From TMED14 sp041192685 (GTDB lineage: Bacteria > Bacteroidota > Bacteroidia > Flavobacteriales > Schleiferiaceae), in the NCBI GenBank assembly GCA_041192685.1, contig JBEEMM010000066.1, positions 1-7,445 on the forward strand: 7,445 nucleotides of DNA, in the 5' to 3' direction. Position 1 is the first letter of the stretch. Each line of letters opens with the position of its first letter. A program made the position numbers and the translations under genes. The notes under the pieces are model-generated. The model was not told where the DNA came from. It ran no database searches and saw only the letters and a list, made by a program, of their open reading frames with translations. Of this stretch, positions 6,666-7,445 are shown in pieces.

Positions 6666-7066
6666 TAGTTGCTGCTTGGAGTCTTTTTAAAACGCTCATT
6701 CGGAGCCTGAACAGCGAAGGAGGTCGGGAAGTTTGCCCGCCACTTGCGCAGCGCATACTCGGCCTCGATTCGGCTGCCGTAGATTCCCACAAAAACCTTG
6801 AATTGAGGTTCGTCAAAATGGATTACTACCGGCAGAACGGTACCGACGGAGTCGGTTAAACGCATAAAAAGGCTGTTCGCGTCGATGCGGCGCCCGGCAT
6901 AGACCTGCACGGTATAGCGCTCGGCTCCCTGCTCGGTAGCCTGTTTGGACTGTAGCCTGTTGCTTGCTACACTAGCGGTCACGGCCTGATCAATGGCTTG
7001 ACCGGCCCCTATTTGAACGCTGTCGGCATTGCCGAGTAGCTGTAGTGCGAGCAGTGCGAAAACCAT
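6665..7066 (-). CDS. small SPOR-domain protein
   Basis: A 133-residue protein on the reverse strand with a hydrophobic start (MVFALLALQLLG, 1-12), a short polar linker and one SPOR domain (about 50-119: RYTVQVYAGRRIDANSLF, then PQFKVFVGIYGSRIEAEYAL and FPTSFAV). SPOR domains bind septal peptidoglycan lacking stem peptides, and in this phylum small exported SPOR proteins are common; a periplasmic location is likely. The N-terminus is unusual for a signal peptide because no lysine or arginine precedes the hydrophobic run; an in-frame TAA two codons upstream rules out an N-terminal extension. It converges on the rhodanese gene with six bases between stops and diverges from the cytochrome gene. 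In other Bacteroidota, from memory, a SPOR gene sits beside the alternative complex III genes, which supports the assignment. Its cellular job is not known from sequence. Confidence 0.82.
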   Translation of the reverse strand: MVFALLALQLLGNADSVQIGAGQAIDQAVTASVASNRLQSKQATEQGAERYTVQVYAGRRIDANSLFMRLTDSVGTVLPVVIHFDEPQFKVFVGIYGSRIEAEYALRKWRANFPTSFAVQAPNERFKKTPSSN

Positions 7067-7070
7067 GGTT

Positions 7071-7078
7071 TAAAGGTA
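7071..7078 (-). promoter_or_regulatory. possible -7 box directly before the SPOR gene
   Basis: On the reverse strand TACCTTTA differs from TAnnTTTG only in the last base and ends 4 bases before the start codon, which would give a leaderless or nearly leaderless transcript. No -33 element is apparent. The similar placement of TAACTTTA before mrp makes it worth noting, but support is weak. Confidence 0.2.
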
Positions 7079-7188
7079 CGAAACCATAACTAGGCCATGT
7101 TTTACCGCCGAAAACATTTTTTGTTTAGAATAATTTTAAATTATGAATCAAAGACTCTAGATTAAATATGCCGGAGCCTCCTGTGCAG

Positions 7189-7196
7189 TACTTTTG
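7189..7196 (+). promoter_or_regulatory. Bacteroidota -7 promoter box for the cytochrome c gene
   Basis: TACTTTTG, in the context GTACTTTTGCA, is a full match to TAnnTTTG and the best promoter candidate in the window. It ends 39 bases before the ATG at 7236, so transcription would begin near 7201-7204 with a leader of about 33 bases. No TTG stands at the -33 position (the sequence there is AAATATG), so strength may depend on an activator or an alternative sigma factor; that is inference. Confidence 0.55.
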
Positions 7197-7199
7197 CAA

Positions 7200-7213
7200 A
7201 GCCTAAAAAGGCT
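7200..7213 (+). repeat. small hairpin at the predicted 5' end of the cytochrome mRNA
   Basis: AGCCT (7200-7204) and AGGCT (7209-7213) pair as a 5-bp stem with loop AAAA. It falls exactly at or just after the predicted transcription start, where such a stem could protect the mRNA 5' end. It may be chance, as a 5-bp stem is short. Confidence 0.3.
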
Positions 7214-7235
7214 CAGTTTACCACTAAGATTACGT

Positions 7236-7445
7236 ATGCGTTTGACCCATTATGCTTCGCTGATTAGAAGAGTTGTTTTGATGCTCTTGGCTATCAGCAT
7301 TTTAAGCATCTCCGCCACCGCAGAGGTTAGCGCCGATGCCGGCAAAAAGTTGTTTAAAGCCAACTGCGCGAGCTGCCACAAACTCGACAAAAAGCTCATC
7401 GGTCCCGCCCTGGGCGACGTTACCCAGCGCCGTACGGAGGAGTGG
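7236..7445 (+). CDS. exported cytochrome c, N-terminal part (3' end outside the window; resembles ActA of alternative complex III)
   Basis: The first 70 codons of a gene running off the right edge. Residues 1-12 hold basic residues (R2, R11, R12), followed by the hydrophobic core VVLMLLAISILSIS and a probable signal peptidase site after SATA (about 29), so the protein is exported. The mature part starts VSADAGKKLFKANCASCHKL, with the heme-binding CASCH at C44, C47 and H48, and continues KKLIGPALGDVTQRRTEEW, which closely follows the N-terminal monoheme domain I remember from the first gene of the Bacteroidota alternative complex III cluster (quinol:cytochrome c oxidoreductase, ActA). The adjacent SPOR gene and a dedicated promoter fit that location. 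The cytochrome call is secure; the complex III assignment is probable and depends on what follows outside the window. Confidence 0.85.
   Translation, partial: MRLTHYASLIRRVVLMLLAISILSISATAEVSADAGKKLFKANCASCHKLDKKLIGPALGDVTQRRTEEW

Larger units (their letters stand above)
7067..7235. other. AT-rich divergent intergenic region
   Basis: This 169-base gap separates the divergent SPOR and cytochrome c genes and is markedly more AT-rich than the coding DNA, especially 7110-7170. It holds candidate promoter boxes for both directions and a small hairpin near the cytochrome transcript start. I see no tRNA, no convincing small ORF and no recognisable riboswitch. Confidence 0.6.

Noticed and set aside
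1..7445. Mobile element, CRISPR array, tRNA or defence system
   Set aside because: No transposase, integrase, repeat-spacer pattern, cloverleaf or defence motif is visible; every sizeable frame is explained by core genes.

Overview
The window looks like chromosomal DNA of a GC-rich member of the Bacteroidota, possibly Flavobacteriales-like; I cannot place it more closely. Support comes from the lineage-typical YebC N-terminus (MGRAFEYRKARKMKRW), an Mrp protein whose N-terminal domain, CxxC-less loop and MAGC tail match the Bacteroidota form, the absence of Shine-Dalgarno-like sites, and TAnnTTTG-type -7 promoter boxes. Coding regions are GC-rich while the one sizeable intergenic region (7067-7235) is AT-rich. 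Genes pack tightly, and no stretch over 300 bases lacks a gene.

Left block (1-5493, all + strand): an unrecognised gene entering from the left edge, then rlmN (23S rRNA/tRNA adenine-C2 methyltransferase, a radical SAM enzyme), mrp (P-loop Fe-S carrier), a stand-alone NifU C-terminal domain protein (Fe-S scaffold/carrier), and korA-korB (2-oxoacid:ferredoxin oxidoreductase). Adjacent genes overlap by 1, 4, 11 and 10 bases, except for a 42-base gap before mrp. From rlmN onward the block groups two Fe-S carriers with two kinds of [4Fe-4S] client enzyme, so cluster supply and demand may be co-expressed.

Middle block (5494-6658, + strand): a short spacer with a possible promoter, a YebC/TACO1-family gene, and a small envelope-targeted single-domain rhodanese that overlaps it by 4 bases.

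Right block (6659-7445): a small SPOR-domain protein on the minus strand converges on the rhodanese gene, with the two stop codons 6 bases apart inside or beside a short inverted repeat. A 169-base AT-rich divergent region follows, carrying the best promoter in the window. The start of an exported cytochrome c gene runs off the right edge and resembles the first subunit of the Bacteroidota alternative complex III cluster.

I see no mobile element, CRISPR array, tRNA, rRNA or obvious novel defence system. This is mainly core metabolism and housekeeping; the points of interest are the Fe-S gene grouping, the yebC-rhodanese pair and the right-hand intergenic architecture.
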